In this document: one piece after another, positions 62,861 to 64,000 of the stretch
Numbering within the stretch: the first letter of the stretch is position 1
Layout: each line of letters begins with the position of its first letter
Assembly (NCBI GenBank): GCA_024516035.1
Contig: CM044962.1
Span: 2,541,027 to 2,605,026 of the forward strand
DNA from: Bactericera cockerelli
Lineage: Eukaryota; Arthropoda; Insecta; Hemiptera; Triozidae
Direction: 5' to 3'
DNA: 64,000 bases
Program-made: the position numbers and the translations under genes
The notes under the pieces: model-generated
Databases searched by the model: none
What the model saw: the letters and a program-made list of their open reading frames with translations, nothing else
What the model was told of the DNA's origin: nothing

Positions 62861-63373
62861 TAATAATATAAACAACACACAATGTGGGTTCTGTATTCAC
62901 AAATGTCATTAATTTATTATGTCATTCCTTTAGTATACCTATGTAAAAAAGTATGATTTCTCAAGGACATGATTTGTTTTTTATGAATCATTATTATTTT
63001 TTAATAACATCTCTTAAACATTGAGATTCTTTAGGTCGGGAGTTTTATCATCCATTTGCTGAGAACACACGAAAAAAAGAAAATAAAATAACGAAAACAG
63101 TATGATGTGAAGGTAGGTGGTTCAAGTCCCAAGTTAAAGAAAAAAATAGTAAAGCGTCTTCGAGTCTTGCGATATAAGATAACTTAAAAAATAAACTTAA
63201 AAAAAAAATTGTACCTGCTGTTCGCGCCGTTTTCGATAGAGTTTCATATTAAATGGAGTAAATTAAGACCATTAAGGTAAACATATAAAACGAGTAAAAA
63301 AAAGACAAAAAAACCGACCCGCCATGGTAGTAGGTAATCATAGCCGACCTATTGACATGATTATCTCACTTAC

Positions 63374-63435
63374 CCAACTCTGTGGAACCTCACCCAACTG
63401 GTTTGATGAAAAAAGATCGATCCGTGCACTTAATT
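63374..63435 (-). other. candidate untranslated first exon of the CRAL-TRIO gene
   Basis: On the minus strand, CACAGAGTTGG is followed by a strong donor GTAAGTGAG at 63368-63373. A TATA-like TTTATATATC lies at 63455-63464, placing a start site near 63430. The coding exon at 59733-59847 has an acceptor (TTCTTCTTTCAG) 7 bp before its ATG and so needs such an exon. Confidence 0.4.
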
Positions 63436-63454
63436 TTTCGACCGGTGATCTCGC

Positions 63455-63464
63455 GATATATAAA
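63455..63464 (-). promoter_or_regulatory. TATA-like element upstream of the candidate first exon
   Basis: Minus strand TTTATATATCGCG; spacing to the presumed exon fits a TATA-driven promoter. Confidence 0.4.
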
Positions 63465-63589
63465 CGTCTTGAGGACCGGTTCTGAGAGTCCGTCCAACTT
63501 CTGAGGCGACGACCAGTACACTGCGAACCAGAGGGTACTGCCACCCGGGCCCATGAGTTGTGACGTCACGAGGTGATATAATGGGTCAC

Positions 63590-63870
63590 TTGCATTTTTT
63601 TTTTTTTTTTTTTACAATTGTAAACAATTTCAGTAATCTGGTCACTGAAATTGTTCGTCAGTGATCCATTCTGTTTCTATGTTCTGTTCAGGTGCCGTCC
63701 ACACACGTGCAACATAGTAACAATCAAAGAAGTTCGGTAGAAAACCCACATCCTCATGGATAATTTTTGAGCATTCAATGTTCGTGTTCAGAAGCCGTCC
63801 ACACAGAGTGAATTCATGTTGCAGCAACATGTTGCATGTTGCACCTGTGTGGACCCAGAATTACGATGAG
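63590..63870. repeat. unclassified repeat-like block
   Basis: A T18 run at 63596-63613, then two related pieces: GGTGCCGTCCACACACGTGC at 63691 and AGAAGCCGTCCACACAGAG at 63790, each near TTGAGCATTCAATG or GTAACAATC words, and GCAACATGTTGCATGTTGC at 63823. Looks like DNA-transposon terminal sequence, but no complete ends found. Confidence 0.35.
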
Positions 63871-64000
63871 AGCAGCATCATACCTCACCCAACGTTTGAG
63901 CCTGGCCATCCAGAGGGGGAATGCAGTCAGCCAAGCGGGCTCATTCTCTTTCACAAATTCTCTGAATGAAGTGTTTGTCATAGAGAAAATAGAAAATACA

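Noticed and set aside
63338..63544. 68-codon minus-strand frame near the candidate promoter
   Set aside because: It overlaps the TATA-like element and a strong donor; composition and context fit untranslated leader better than protein.
1..64000. CRISPR arrays, operons or ribosome binding sites
   Set aside because: The regular short repeats found are either coding duplications or minisatellites; the genome is eukaryotic, with introns and SINEs.

Overview
The window is nuclear DNA from an insect. The strongest evidence is a four-exon odorant receptor of the insect-only 7tm_6 type; intron-split genes with GT-AG borders, several tRNA-headed SINE families, non-LTR elements, piggyBac, mariner, hAT and Helitron-type copies agree. 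A hemipteran is a guess from the secreted-protein genes and the SINE load, not shown. Genes are sparse and repeats fill most of the rest, often right up to exon edges.

Layout. 1-5.1 kb: a 5'-truncated non-LTR insertion, then a minus-strand gene for a secreted coiled-coil protein (1627-3025, first exon not found). 5.2-9.9 kb (minus): a metallocarboxypeptidase-like gene in four exons that has lost every zinc ligand and the catalytic glutamate and carries two C-terminal transthyretin-like repeats. 12.4-15.7 kb (minus): odorant receptor, 449 residues. 15.7-25.6 kb: mostly repeats plus one exon of a small cysteine-containing secreted peptide (19465-19780, frameshifted). 25.7-31.9 kb (minus): a three-exon, 231-residue secreted protein whose first intron holds a nearly intact piggyBac. 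32-40 kb: repeats, two hairpin DNA elements and a 517-bp exact tandem duplication. 40.0-41.8 kb (minus): a two-exon, 126-residue Asp-rich secreted protein whose signal-peptide exon, with its 5' splice site, is tandemly repeated. 43.8-45.6 kb (plus): an unrecognised charged protein. 46.8-63.4 kb (minus): a CRAL-TRIO lipid-binding protein, 297 residues in six coding exons, with a probable untranslated first exon and TATA box near 63.4 kb.

Two themes tie the genes together. First, three minus-strand genes (1627-3025, 25674-31893, 40034-41776) share a plan: a signal-peptide exon or an acceptor of the same phase, a phase-1 intron, then a mature protein opening with Val/Ala-Asp-Gly/Ala. The mature parts are unlike each other and unlike any family I recognise. 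Second, short tandem duplications hit exon edges repeatedly: the signal exon and donor at 41.5-41.8 kb, and in the CRAL-TRIO gene the 5' ends of exons 2 and 4 and the stop-codon end of exon 6.

Two coding regions carry one-base frameshifts and the piggyBac carries one in an A7 run, so either decay or residual assembly indels are present. All gene models come from reading splice signals and frame by eye; no expression or homology search was possible.
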